Assembly (NCBI GenBank): GCA_004299485.1
Contig: SCQP01000018.1
Span: 124,001 to 188,000 of the forward strand
Length of the DNA stretch: 64,000 bases
Origin: Acidobacteriota bacterium
Lineage (GTDB): Bacteria > Acidobacteriota > Terriglobia > Terriglobales > SCQP01
Reading direction: 5' to 3'
Shown: in pieces, positions 17,784 through 25,376 of the stretch
Layout of the letters: the number at the start of each line of letters is the position of its first letter
Position numbering within the stretch: the first letter of the stretch is position 1
The notes under the pieces: generated by a model
Told to the model about the DNA's origin: nothing
The model's database searches: none
The model's input: the letters and a program-made list of their open reading frames with translations, nothing else
Translations under genes and position numbers: made by a program

Positions 17784-18060
17784 TCACGAGCCGCGAGGGT
17801 AAATCTCTCGCCGGTGCCCGACTTGCAATACCAGCACCGTCAATACATGGTGCTGCAGCTCGGCAATAATTCGATAATCGCCGATAAATAGCGATAGATC
17901 CGCTGCGCTGCCGTGCGGTTGAGCTTCCGCAACTGCCGGCTTGCAGCATCGGTGTACTCAATCGTCCAGGCCAAGCTCGGCCTTCACCTCGGCGGCCGTA
18001 TGGACTTTCGATTCGCCTTTGCGTATGCGTTCGAGCTCCGGGCGCCACCCCGCCTTGGAG
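17784..18060 (-). pseudogene. RelE/ParE-type toxin-antitoxin remnant
   Basis: Reading on the minus strand from about 18060, one frame gives an antitoxin C terminus (GWRPELERIRKGESK, then VHTAAEVKAELGLDD) ending at TGA 17958. Overlapping it, another frame begins TIEYTDAASRQLRKLNRTAA, a RelE-like toxin N terminus. A third frame reads IGDYRIIAELQHHVLTVLVL then QVGHRREIY and stops at 17784, a RelE C terminus. The central 20 or so residues are missing and the frame shifts at the junction. The antitoxin start appears cut off by the rhomboid gene end. Both genes look dead. Confidence 0.72.
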
Positions 18061-18075
18061 ATGCTGCCGTAGGCC

Positions 18076-19017
18076 TCACACCCGCGGCAGGTGTGTCCAG
18101 GTCGCCATGAGATAAAACGCCACGACCACGACCGCGATCACCACCATCGCCACCACGGCCCAGCGCCGCGTTTGCGCTTCGGTGAGCGGGGGATCATCGC
18201 CCACCAGCATGCCCAGCGCGAAGCCGGCGGCTAGACCGCCGAGGTGCGCAGCGTTGTCGACGTGCGGAATCACGAAGGCGAGAATCAGCGCGTAAATCGC
18301 CCAGCGCATCGCGACACTGCGCAGCTCGCGGCCTTGGGCGGTGTGGCTGCGGCGCACACCGTAGGCGATCATCACGCCCAAAATGCCGAAAATAGCCCCC
18401 GACGCCCCCAGGCTGACGTAGCCGCAATAGCTGGAAACGATGTAGCCGAAAATGCCGGTGACGATGTACAGAAACAGGAACTTCGCGCCCCCGTAAAACG
18501 ATTCCACGATCTGCCCGATGTCGTACAGCGCCCACATGTTGAAACCAATATGCAGGATGCCGGCGTGCAGAAAGCACGCCGTGATCCAGCGCCAGTACTG
18601 GGCGTGGTAGGGCGAAGGCAGCACCAGATAGCCCAGCGGCAGGCTTTCGCCCAGCCGCATGGTCGCTGCACCGCTGGGGCTCGACATCAGGTGCGTCAGC
18701 AGCGGAACACCGCTCACCGCATACTCGATGATGAACATTACGAAGTTGGCGAGAATCAGAATGCCGGTCACCGGAACCGCGCTCGGCATGGCGCGCTTCA
18801 GCAGCTTGCCGGTGGGGCCGGTGCCGAACACTTTGAGCCGCTGCCCGCAATACGGGCACACGGCTTTGCCGCGCGGCACAAAGGCGCGGCAGGAGGGGCA
18901 CATCTTGTTGGTCGCAGTAACCGCCTGCTCGGTCTGGCGCAGTCCGCCCTTCCACTGTTCCCAGCGGTTACGCAGGCGGTTCAGCTTGAATTGCCACTTC
19001 GGTGAAAGCGGAGACAT
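18076..19017 (-). CDS. Rhomboid intramembrane serine protease with N-terminal zinc ribbon
   Basis: Rhomboids cleave membrane-anchored proteins within the bilayer. Here an N-terminal zinc-ribbon (CPSCRAFVPRGKAVCPYCGQR) precedes six or seven membrane helices. Catalytic Ser is in SLGASGAIFGILGV and the His in HVDNAAHLGGLAAGFALG. The helix L1 region HAGILHIGFNMWAL has the family HxxxN-type motif. The substrate is unknown. The gene is 313 residues long; downstream on the same strand is the degraded toxin-antitoxin pair. Confidence 0.9.
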   Translation of the reverse strand: MSPLSPKWQFKLNRLRNRWEQWKGGLRQTEQAVTATNKMCPSCRAFVPRGKAVCPYCGQRLKVFGTGPTGKLLKRAMPSAVPVTGILILANFVMFIIEYAVSGVPLLTHLMSSPSGAATMRLGESLPLGYLVLPSPYHAQYWRWITACFLHAGILHIGFNMWALYDIGQIVESFYGGAKFLFLYIVTGIFGYIVSSYCGYVSLGASGAIFGILGVMIAYGVRRSHTAQGRELRSVAMRWAIYALILAFVIPHVDNAAHLGGLAAGFALGMLVGDDPPLTEAQTRRWAVVAMVVIAVVVVAFYLMATWTHLPRV

Positions 19018-19038
19018 CTGACGCGGACAATGCGCGAA

Positions 19039-19572
19039 CTAGCCGACGCGCTCGATGGTGACCTTGTGCATCACAACCGGGATCTTGGGACGGTCCTGTC
19101 CATCGCGCGGCGTTTTAGAAATCTTCTCGACGACATCGTAGCCTTCCACCACTTGCCCGAACACGCTGTGCTTGCGGTCGAGCCAGGTCGTGGGCGCTAC
19201 CGTCACAAAAAACTGCGAACCGTTGGTGCCCGGGCCGGCATTGGCCATCGAGAGCATGCCCGGCTGGGAATGGTTGAGGCTGGGGTGAAATTCGTCGCCG
19301 AACTTATAGCCCGGCCCGCCGGTGCCCGTGCCCTGCGGGCAGCCGCCCTGAATCATGAAGTCCGGGATGACGCGGTGAAAAATCAAGCCGTCGTAGAACG
19401 GGCGCTTGGTCTTCGCGCCCGACTTCGGATCGCTGAATTCTTTGCTGCCTTCCGCCAGCCCGACAAAATTGGCGACCGTGTTTGGCGCTTCCTGCTCGAA
19501 CAGACGCGCCGTGAAATCGCCCTGGGAAGTTGAAAAATGGGCGTAAAGACCGGATTGGGCAGCAGTCGGCAT
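19039..19572 (-). CDS. Cyclophilin-type peptidyl-prolyl cis-trans isomerase
   Basis: This protein catalyses proline isomerisation during folding. Conserved active-site pieces are FHRVIPDFMIQGG (Arg and Phe), NAGPGTNGSQFFVT (Gln/Phe) and RKHSVFGQVVEGYDVV. It has no signal peptide, so it is cytoplasmic. I prefer MPTAAQSGLYAHF (19572) over the ATG eight codons upstream. It is adjacent to the rhomboid gene on the same strand, with a 21-bp gap. Confidence 0.93.
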   Translation of the reverse strand: MPTAAQSGLYAHFSTSQGDFTARLFEQEAPNTVANFVGLAEGSKEFSDPKSGAKTKRPFYDGLIFHRVIPDFMIQGGCPQGTGTGGPGYKFGDEFHPSLNHSQPGMLSMANAGPGTNGSQFFVTVAPTTWLDRKHSVFGQVVEGYDVVEKISKTPRDGQDRPKIPVVMHKVTIERVG

Positions 19573-19629
19573 GATGCGCGGATGATCCTTTCGCACTACG
19601 GAGTGTTAGTCTAACCATTCGAGCACACT

Positions 19630-20571
19630 ATGGCGACTACACGCAACGTGGTGATCCTGGGATCGGGCTGCTCCGGGCTGACGGCGGCCATTTACTGTGG
19701 CCGCGCGGGGCTGGAGCCGCTCGTGGTCGAAGGCCACGAGAGCGGCGGCCAGTTGAGCCTGACGACACTGGTTGAGAATTTTCCAGGCTTCCCCGAAGGC
19801 ATCCAGGGCCCGCAGTTGATCGAAAACATGCGCGCTCAGGCCACCTCGTTTGGCACGACGTTTGTCTCCGGGGACGTCATCGCCGCCAAGCTCAAACAGC
19901 AGCCGATTGAGTTGACGCTCGACGATCAGCCGGAGCCGCTGCGCACCCGCTCGCTCATCATCGCCAGCGGCGCACGCGCGCGCTGGTTGGGTCTGGAGAG
20001 CGAACAGGCGCTGATCGGCCATGGGGTCTCAAGCTGCGCCACCTGCGACGGCTTCTTCTTCCGCGGCAAAGACATTGTCGTTGTCGGCGGTGGCGACTCG
20101 GCCATGGAAGAGGCGCTGTTCCTCACCCGCTTCGCCTCTTCGGTCACAATTGTCCATCGCCGCGACGAGTTCCGCGCCTCGAAAATCATGCTCGACCGCG
20201 CCCGCGCGCATGAAAAAATCCGCTGGGTCACCGGCGCCGCGATCACCGAAGTACTCGATCCCGCCAGGAAAGAAGTCAGCGCCATCCGCCTCGAGTCCAC
20301 CAACGACAGCAAACGGCAATGGGAGCTGCCCACGGCGGCCGTCTTCCTCGGCATCGGCCACGAGCCCAACACCAAGCCCTTCGTTGGCCAGCTTCCCACC
20401 GACGCCGCTGGCTACCTGGTGACCACCGATTACGTGCACACGCCCATTCCCGGCGTCTACGCCTCCGGCGACGTGCAGGACCGCCGCTACCGCCAGGCCA
20501 TCACCGCCGCCGGCAGCGGCTGCATGGCCGCCATGGAAGCCGAGAAGTATTTGGGCGAACACCACGGCTAG
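19630..20571 (+). CDS. trxB: Thioredoxin reductase
   Basis: TrxB uses NADPH and FAD to reduce thioredoxin. Visible motifs are the FAD-binding GSGCSGLTAAIYCGRAGL, the redox pair CATC in SSCATCDGFFF, the NADPH-binding VGGGDSAMEEALFL, and the terminal FAD motif YASGDVQDRRYRQAITAAGSG. The length (313) is standard. It is transcribed divergently from the cyclophilin gene across 57 bp. Confidence 0.94.
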   Translation: MATTRNVVILGSGCSGLTAAIYCGRAGLEPLVVEGHESGGQLSLTTLVENFPGFPEGIQGPQLIENMRAQATSFGTTFVSGDVIAAKLKQQPIELTLDDQPEPLRTRSLIIASGARARWLGLESEQALIGHGVSSCATCDGFFFRGKDIVVVGGGDSAMEEALFLTRFASSVTIVHRRDEFRASKIMLDRARAHEKIRWVTGAAITEVLDPARKEVSAIRLESTNDSKRQWELPTAAVFLGIGHEPNTKPFVGQLPTDAAGYLVTTDYVHTPIPGVYASGDVQDRRYRQAITAAGSGCMAAMEAEKYLGEHHG

Positions 20572-20596
20572 GTCAGCGCGGGGCTAGAATCTAGCC

Positions 20597-20695
20597 ATGG
20601 TGCCGCCGTTCATCCGCCGGGTCCAAATCGAGAACTTCCGCAGCATTGCCGCCTGCGAAGTCGCGCTCGGCCCCCTCATGTTCATCGTCGGCTGA
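20597..20695 (+). pseudogene. Truncated N terminus of an AAA/RecF-SMC-like ATPase
   Basis: This short frame reads VPPFIRRVQIENFRSIAACE then VALGPLMFIVG and stops. It is the typical first strand pair of RecF/SMC-like ATPases (IENFRSI...LGPL.FIVG), which continues into the Walker A loop GxNGSGKS. Here a TGA occurs exactly where the P-loop should begin. The rest of the gene is absent: the 3' end of the methyltransferase gene overlaps it. I interpret it as a deletion remnant. Confidence 0.65.
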
Positions 20696-21431
20696 CGCGC
20701 GCGTGCGCCAGCAGCAGATGCCCCCAGTCGCTGCTGAAGGCAGAGGCGCGCTCGAGGCGGTGGTCGATGGTGCGGGCGAGTGGGCCCAGGAGCGGGAACC
20801 AGCGCCAGGTGTGGGGCAGCAGGTGGATGAGGCCGCACACTTCCAGCACCTCGAAGCTCGGAGTCAGGTCGTCGCGCAATTCATCCGCTTCGTAACAATG
20901 AAAGAAGATACCGCTGTCGTGGATACCCTCGCGTGGCGCGCCCCGGCGCCGGATGGGCTGGTTGAAGTTATAAACCGTCAGCAGGCAACGGCCGCCAGGC
21001 CGCAGCAGCCGCGCAAAATCCCGCAGCAACGCGCGCCGGGCCGCAGGCTCAGGGATGTGCTCGAGCACCTGGGTGCAGAGCACCGCGTCAAACGATCTTT
21101 CGGCCAGCGGCAAATGGCCCAAATCGGCCTGGCAAGGCTCGGGACGCGAACCCTTTGGCGCCTGGGTGCGCAAATACCGCATGCGGCTGAGCGCGAAGTC
21201 GAGCGACACGACTTCGGCGCCGCGGCGCAGCGCCGCGCAGCTCATCCGGCCGACACCGCAGCCGGCATCGAGCACCCGCATGCCGGGCCGCGGCTGCAAG
21301 CGGCGCATGACTGCCTCCAGCTCGATTCGCCACTGATAGCGCACCCGCCGATCGCCGGTGTGCGTTACCGCACGCTCGCGGTAGGCGCGCTCGCGGCGCT
21401 GCAACTCTGCCGGTGAAACCGCCGATGCCAC
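20682..21431 (-). CDS. Class I SAM-dependent methyltransferase
   Basis: Motif I is MRVLDAGCGVGRMSCAAL, followed by VVSLDFALSRM, the LPLAERSFDAVLCTQVLEHI segment and a late LLRPGGRCLLTVYNF. This is the UbiE/Methyltransf_11 pattern with small-molecule or lipid substrates. The substrate is unknown. The frame stays open to 21554, but that would overlap the divergent peptidase gene. A GTG at 21431 (VASAVSPAELQRRE) leaves a normal intergenic gap, so I use it with moderate confidence. Confidence 0.8.
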   Translation of the reverse strand: MASAVSPAELQRRERAYRERAVTHTGDRRVRYQWRIELEAVMRRLQPRPGMRVLDAGCGVGRMSCAALRRGAEVVSLDFALSRMRYLRTQAPKGSRPEPCQADLGHLPLAERSFDAVLCTQVLEHIPEPAARRALLRDFARLLRPGGRCLLTVYNFNQPIRRRGAPREGIHDSGIFFHCYEADELRDDLTPSFEVLEVCGLIHLLPHTWRWFPLLGPLARTIDHRLERASAFSSDWGHLLLAHARVSRR

Positions 21432-21476
21432 TTCCGCTGGGATGCCCCGGAGCTTTGGTGGGATAGGATAACGGAC

Positions 21477-22673
21477 ATGCAATATCGAAAGAGGCAGGCC
21501 AGAGCACGTCAGCGGATGGAGCGCGGCGGCGTCGAGGCGCTGCTGATCTCCCACCTGCCGAACGTCCGCTATCTGTGCGGCTTCAGCGGCTCGAACGCAC
21601 TGCTGCTACTGGCCCCCACGCAAACGATTCTTTTTACCGATGGCCGCTACCGCGAGCAGGCACGCACGGAGGTGATGGGCGCGTCGGTTGTAGTTCCTCC
21701 GAAAGGCGATCTGTGGAAGGCGGCTGCCGCCAAAGCAGCCAAGCTCAAGCGCGTCGGCCTGGATAGCGACCACGTCACCGTCACCCAACGCTCCCGCTGG
21801 CTCGCAAGCTGGAGCGGCCGGGCGGCGGGGCTGAAGTCTGCCAGCGGCTGGATCGAACCATTGCGCGCCGTCAAGGATCCGGAAGAAATCGAAGCCATCG
21901 AGCGCGCGGTCCGGCTGGCCTCTTCGGCGTTCGCGCCAACCCTCAAGCGCTGCCGGCCGGGCGTTTCAGAAACGGAGCTGGCCGGATGGCTGGAGTTCAA
22001 TCTGCGCCGCGCCGGAGGCGAAGGCCTGGCGTTCGAGACCATTCTGGCCGGGGGCGCCCATGGCGCGCTGGTACATGCTCAGCCGGGCCGGCAGCCGCTG
22101 CCGCACCGCGGCCGGCGGCAGCTTGGAGGAGCCCGGAACGCCAGCGGGCGGACCCTGCCGGGATTCGAAGCCCGCGCTCCAAGCGACCAACGGGAGCGAC
22201 CAGGGCAAAAAGTGGCGAGCCACTTTGTGGTGATGGACTACGGCGTCGTCCTCGCCGGATACCACAGTGACATGACGCGCACCGTGCATCTGGGCCGGCC
22301 GGACCGCAAAGCGCAGACCGTGTATCGCGCCGTGCTCGAAGCCCAGCTTGCCGCCATTGCCGCGGTGCGGCCCGGTGTCACCGGCGCCACCGTCGATGCC
22401 GCCGCGCGGTCGGTATTGCGGCAAGCGGGCTTCGCCCGTTATTTCCCCCATTCCACCGGTCATGGCGTGGGCCTGGAAATTCACGAAGCGCCCCGCATTG
22501 CCTCAACCGCAACGGGCGAAAACGACCGTTTGCAAACCGGCCAGGTGGTCACGATCGAACCCGGCGTCTACATCCCCGGCTGGGGCGGGGTACGCATAGA
22601 AGACGTTGTGCTGGTGACCGCGCAGGGGGCAAAAGTATTGACTCCTACCCCCAAAGACCTCATCGTTCTTTAA
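21477..22673 (+). CDS. M24 aminopeptidase P / Xaa-Pro dipeptidase with in-frame 37-residue repeat insertion
   Basis: This is a metallopeptidase cleaving Xaa-Pro bonds. The N-terminal creatinase-like domain (ALLISHLPNVRYLCGFSGSN) is followed by the pita-bread catalytic domain. Metal ligands are visible: Asp254 and Asp265 (VVMDYGVVLAGYHSDMTRT), His in HSTGHGVGLEIHE, and Glu in TIEPGVYIP and VRIEDVVL. Residues 213-249 are encoded by repeat copy 4. Without them the sequence reads PLPHRG-FVVMDYG, normal for the family. The insertion is directly before the strand bearing the first metal ligand, yet all ligands remain in frame. Confidence 0.9.
   Translation: MQYRKRQARARQRMERGGVEALLISHLPNVRYLCGFSGSNALLLLAPTQTILFTDGRYREQARTEVMGASVVVPPKGDLWKAAAAKAAKLKRVGLDSDHVTVTQRSRWLASWSGRAAGLKSASGWIEPLRAVKDPEEIEAIERAVRLASSAFAPTLKRCRPGVSETELAGWLEFNLRRAGGEGLAFETILAGGAHGALVHAQPGRQPLPHRGRRQLGGARNASGRTLPGFEARAPSDQRERPGQKVASHFVVMDYGVVLAGYHSDMTRTVHLGRPDRKAQTVYRAVLEAQLAAIAAVRPGVTGATVDAAARSVLRQAGFARYFPHSTGHGVGLEIHEAPRIASTATGENDRLQTGQVVTIEPGVYIPGWGGVRIEDVVLVTAQGAKVLTPTPKDLIVL
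22113..22223 (+). repeat. 111-bp dispersed element, copy 4 (inside the M24 peptidase gene)
   Basis: This copy occupies exactly codons 213-249 of the host gene. It has diverged at GCCCGGAACG (consensus GCCCTGAGCG), GGATTCG and CGCGCTCC, and begins with C rather than T. The host reads it forward as RRQLGGARNASGRTLPGF and onward to QKVASH. It is the only copy here read in this frame. Confidence 0.95.
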
Positions 22674-22715
22674 AATAGAAGGCTCATGCCTTTGCTACCC
22701 AAGAGAACCCCATCC

Positions 22716-23189
22716 ATGGACCTTGACGCCATCAACAAACTCATCGACACGTTAATCGAAAAACAGATTGACGAATTCGAGTTGGAAGAAGAAGGCCGCC
22801 GCATCCGTATTCGCCGCAGCGCCGCAACGCCCGTGCCCCCACCGCTAGCACCGGCTGTAGGCGGCGCTAGCGCCCTGCGTAGCGCAGAGCGCGAAGCAGG
22901 GCCTCAACCGTCCAGTTCTGTCCCCGCTCCCACCGAAGAGACCGGTCTCCTCACCATCACCTCGCCCATCGTCGGCACCTACTACGACGCGCCCGCGCCC
23001 GGTGCGCCCGAATTTGTGCATATAGGCGACACCGTCTCGTCCGGCCAGGTGCTCTGCATCATCGAGGCCATGAAGTTGATGAACGAAATTGAAGCCGAGC
23101 AGGGGGGCACGATAATCAAAAAGCTGGTCTCCAACGGCCAGCCGGTCGAGTTCGGCCAGCCGCTGCTGCTGCTCCGGCCCAGCAATTAG
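22716..23189 (+). CDS. accB: Biotin carboxyl carrier protein of acetyl-CoA carboxylase
   Basis: AccB carries biotin between biotin carboxylase and carboxyltransferase in fatty-acid synthesis. The N-terminal helix [20 protein letters not shown] is followed by a Pro/Ala linker and the biotinyl domain with the EAMKLMN lysine site. I chose MDLDAINKL by analogy to AccB; an ATG ten codons upstream is possible and has AGAAGG close before it. The linker contains an extra hairpin-encoded piece (see 22863-22902). It is followed after 14 bp by accC. Confidence 0.95.
   Translation: MDLDAINKLIDTLIEKQIDEFELEEEGRRIRIRRSAATPVPPPLAPAVGGASALRSAEREAGPQPSSSVPAPTEETGLLTITSPIVGTYYDAPAPGAPEFVHIGDTVSSGQVLCIIEAMKLMNEIEAEQGGTIIKKLVSNGQPVEFGQPLLLLRPSN
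22863..22902 (+). repeat. Palindromic insertion-like segment in the accB linker
   Basis: A perfect 12-bp palindrome (GGCGCTAGCGCC) merges into a hairpin with arms GCCCTGC and GCAGGGC separated by 17 bases. The intervening GTAGCGCAGAGCGCGAA is itself partly self-complementary. It encodes [12 protein letters not shown] in a Pro/Ala linker where length is not constrained. Similar wording (CGTAGAGAGCGG..GCAGCGAAGC) occurs at the end of the rluD gene, so it may be a small dispersed palindrome. Confidence 0.5.
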
Positions 23190-23203
23190 ACAGAGTTGTT
23201 TCC

Positions 23204-24598
23204 ATGTTCAAGAAAATTCTGATCGCCAACCGGGGCGAGATCGCCGTGCGCGTGATCTGCGCCTGCAAGGAAATGGGCATCCGGACCGTGGCCATTTACT
23301 CGGAGGCCGACCGCCATGCCCTGCACGTGCGCTTTGCCGACGAAGCCATCTGCGTCGGTCCGCCGCGCCCGGCGCAAAGCTATCTGAACGTGCCTGCCGT
23401 GGTCAGCGCCGCGGAAATCACCAACGTGGATGCGATCCATCCCGGCTACGGCTTCCTGTCTGAGAACGCCAATTTCGCAGAAGTGTGCGAAACCAGCCAT
23501 ATCAAGTTCATCGGCCCCCGGCCGGAAGTGATCCGGGTGATGGGCGAGAAGGAGCGGGCGCGCGCGGCCGCCAAAAAGGCCGGCATCCCGATCCTCCCCG
23601 GCTCGGATGGCGTGCTGGCAGACGCGGCGCAAGCGCTGAAAGTGGCCGAAGACATCGGCTACCCGGTGATGATCAAAGCTTCCGCGGGCGGCGGCGGCCG
23701 CGGTATGCGCATGGTGCGCTCGCCCGAGGAGCTGCCCAGCCTGTTTTCGGCGGCGCAGACCGAAGCCGCCAACGCCTTCGGCTGCGGCGACCTCTACATG
23801 GAAAAACTGGTCGTCGAACCGCGCCATATCGAGTTCCAGATTCTGGGCGATGAGCACGGCCGCGTCATTCACCTGGGCGAACGCGAGTGCAGCATCCAGC
23901 GCCGCCACCAGAAGCTGGTCGAAGAATCTCCCTCCACCGCGGTGGCCCCCGAACTGCGGCAAAAGATGGGTAAGATCGTGACCGAAGCCATGGTCAACAT
24001 TGGCTACACCAATGCGGGCACGATCGAGTTTCTGATGGACAAAAGCGGCGCGCTCTACTTCATCGAGATGAACACCCGCCTGCAGGTCGAGCATGCCGTC
24101 ACCGAGATGGTCACCGGCGTCGATCTGGTGAAAGCGCAAATCCGCGTGGCCGCGGGTGAAAAGCTGGAGAACATCCTGACCGTGCCCAAGGGCCAGACCG
24201 GTCTGCTGCCGCACGGCCATGCCATCGAGTGCCGCATCAACGCCGAAAACCCGGTTAACTTCACGCCCTCGGCCGGCAAAGTGACGGCGCTCAATCTGCC
24301 CGGCGGCATCGGCATCCGCGTGGATTCCTACATGTACGCCGAAGGCGTAGTGCCACCCTATTACGACTCGCTGGTGGCCAAGCTCGTGGCCTACGGCAAC
24401 GACCGCAGTGAGGCGATTGCCCGCATGCAGCGCGCGCTCGATATGTTCGTGGTGCAGGGCATCGAGACTTCGATTCCACTGCATAAGAAGATCCTGGCGG
24501 AAGCGGATTTTCAGGCCGGGCGGCTTTCCACTGCCTTCATGGACCGCTTCATGCCGGTCAAGAAGCAGTCTGCCGTCAGCCATCAGCCATCAGCTTGA
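23204..24598 (+). CDS. accC: Biotin carboxylase subunit of acetyl-CoA carboxylase
   Basis: AccC carboxylates biotin on AccB using ATP and bicarbonate. The N-terminal pre-ATP-grasp is [20 protein letters not shown], then the glycine-rich ATP loop [14 protein letters not shown], the [19 protein letters not shown] signature and [20 protein letters not shown]. The length (464) is slightly above usual because of a short C-terminal tail ([12 protein letters not shown]). The following thiE gene starts 3 bp after its stop. Confidence 0.96.
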   Translation: MFKKILIANRGEIAVRVICACKEMGIRTVAIYSEADRHALHVRFADEAICVGPPRPAQSYLNVPAVVSAAEITNVDAIHPGYGFLSENANFAEVCETSHIKFIGPRPEVIRVMGEKERARAAAKKAGIPILPGSDGVLADAAQALKVAEDIGYPVMIKASAGGGGRGMRMVRSPEELPSLFSAAQTEAANAFGCGDLYMEKLVVEPRHIEFQILGDEHGRVIHLGERECSIQRRHQKLVEESPSTAVAPELRQKMGKIVTEAMVNIGYTNAGTIEFLMDKSGALYFIEMNTRLQVEHAVTEMVTGVDLVKAQIRVAAGEKLENILTVPKGQTGLLPHGHAIECRINAENPVNFTPSAGKVTALNLPGGIGIRVDSYMYAEGVVPPYYDSLVAKLVAYGNDRSEAIARMQRALDMFVVQGIETSIPLHKKILAEADFQAGRLSTAFMDRFMPVKKQSAVSHQPSA

Positions 24599-24601
24599 AC
24601 C

Positions 24602-25318
24602 GTGCAGCCGTTGTACCCGATTCTGGACGTGGAAGCGGCCGCTGCCGGCGGCCATGATCTGGTGGCCTGCGCGCAGCGATTTGCCGCGCTCGGCCTCGAT
24701 TTGCAGCAGCTTCGGGCCAAGTGTCTGCCCGACCGCGAATTTCTGGATCTCGCGCAGCGGCTCGCAGCCGTGGTGCCGCAGCTCATCATCAACGATCGCG
24801 CCGATATCGCGCTTCTGTCCGGCGCCGCAGGCGTGCACGTCGGCCAGGACGATCTGCCCGTCACCACGGTCCGCGCGCTTCATCTGGCGGCAGCTTGGAG
24901 GAGCCCCGAGCGCCAGCGGGCGGACCCTGCCGGCAATCGAAGCGCGCACTCCAAGCGACCAACGGGAGCGACCAGGGCAAATAGTGGCGAGCCACATTGG
25001 CGGGTGGGCGCTTCCACGCACTCGCTGGAACAGGCGCGCGCCACCATGGCCATGAATCCCGACTACCTCGCCATCGGCCCCATTTACCCAACCCGCACCA
25101 AGCGCAACCCCGACCCGGTGGTGGGTTGCACCATGGTGCGTGCCATGCGCGAGTTGACGGACAAGCCCCTCGTCGCCATCGGCGGCATTCAACTCCACAA
25201 CTGCGCCGCCGTCTGGCGGGCGGGGGCGGATGCAGTGGCAGTCATCTCGGGCCTGTGGTCGGCCGACGATCCTATCAGTGCTGCGAGGCAATTCCTGCTT
25301 GCGTTTGCGCGGGTTTAA
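24602..25318 (+). CDS. thiE: Thiamine-phosphate synthase with in-frame repeat insertion
   Basis: ThiE joins HMP-diphosphate and HET-phosphate in thiamine synthesis. Motifs are LIINDRADIALLSGAAGVHV, GQDDLP, VGASTHSLEQA, YLAIGPIYPTRTK and AVISGLW. GTG 24602 is the start. Residues about 95-131 come from repeat copy 5. Excising 111 bp joins VRALH directly to HWRVGASTHS, as expected for a normal ThiE. The insertion lies in the loop before the phosphate-binding GxSTH segment. I cannot tell whether the enzyme is active. Confidence 0.9.
   Translation: MQPLYPILDVEAAAAGGHDLVACAQRFAALGLDLQQLRAKCLPDREFLDLAQRLAAVVPQLIINDRADIALLSGAAGVHVGQDDLPVTTVRALHLAAAWRSPERQRADPAGNRSAHSKRPTGATRANSGEPHWRVGASTHSLEQARATMAMNPDYLAIGPIYPTRTKRNPDPVVGCTMVRAMRELTDKPLVAIGGIQLHNCAAVWRAGADAVAVISGLWSADDPISAARQFLLAFARV
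24885..24995 (+). repeat. 111-bp dispersed element, copy 5 (inside thiE)
   Basis: The element is read in a different frame from copy 4, as LAAAWRSPERQRADPAG onward to RANSGEP. It differs from consensus at GGCAATCG, GAAGCGCG and GCAAATAG. The last change makes a stop codon in another frame but not in the frame used by thiE. Confidence 0.95.
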
Positions 25319-25376
25319 TTCTATAGTCCCCCACAGCAAGCAAACCAGGCTGGCAAGCCCAGCCGAGCTCACCCGC

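Noticed and set aside
24560-24602. TPP riboswitch before thiE
   Set aside because: thiE starts 3 bp after the accC stop, leaving no leader, and the conserved CUGAGA/ACCUGA elements are absent.
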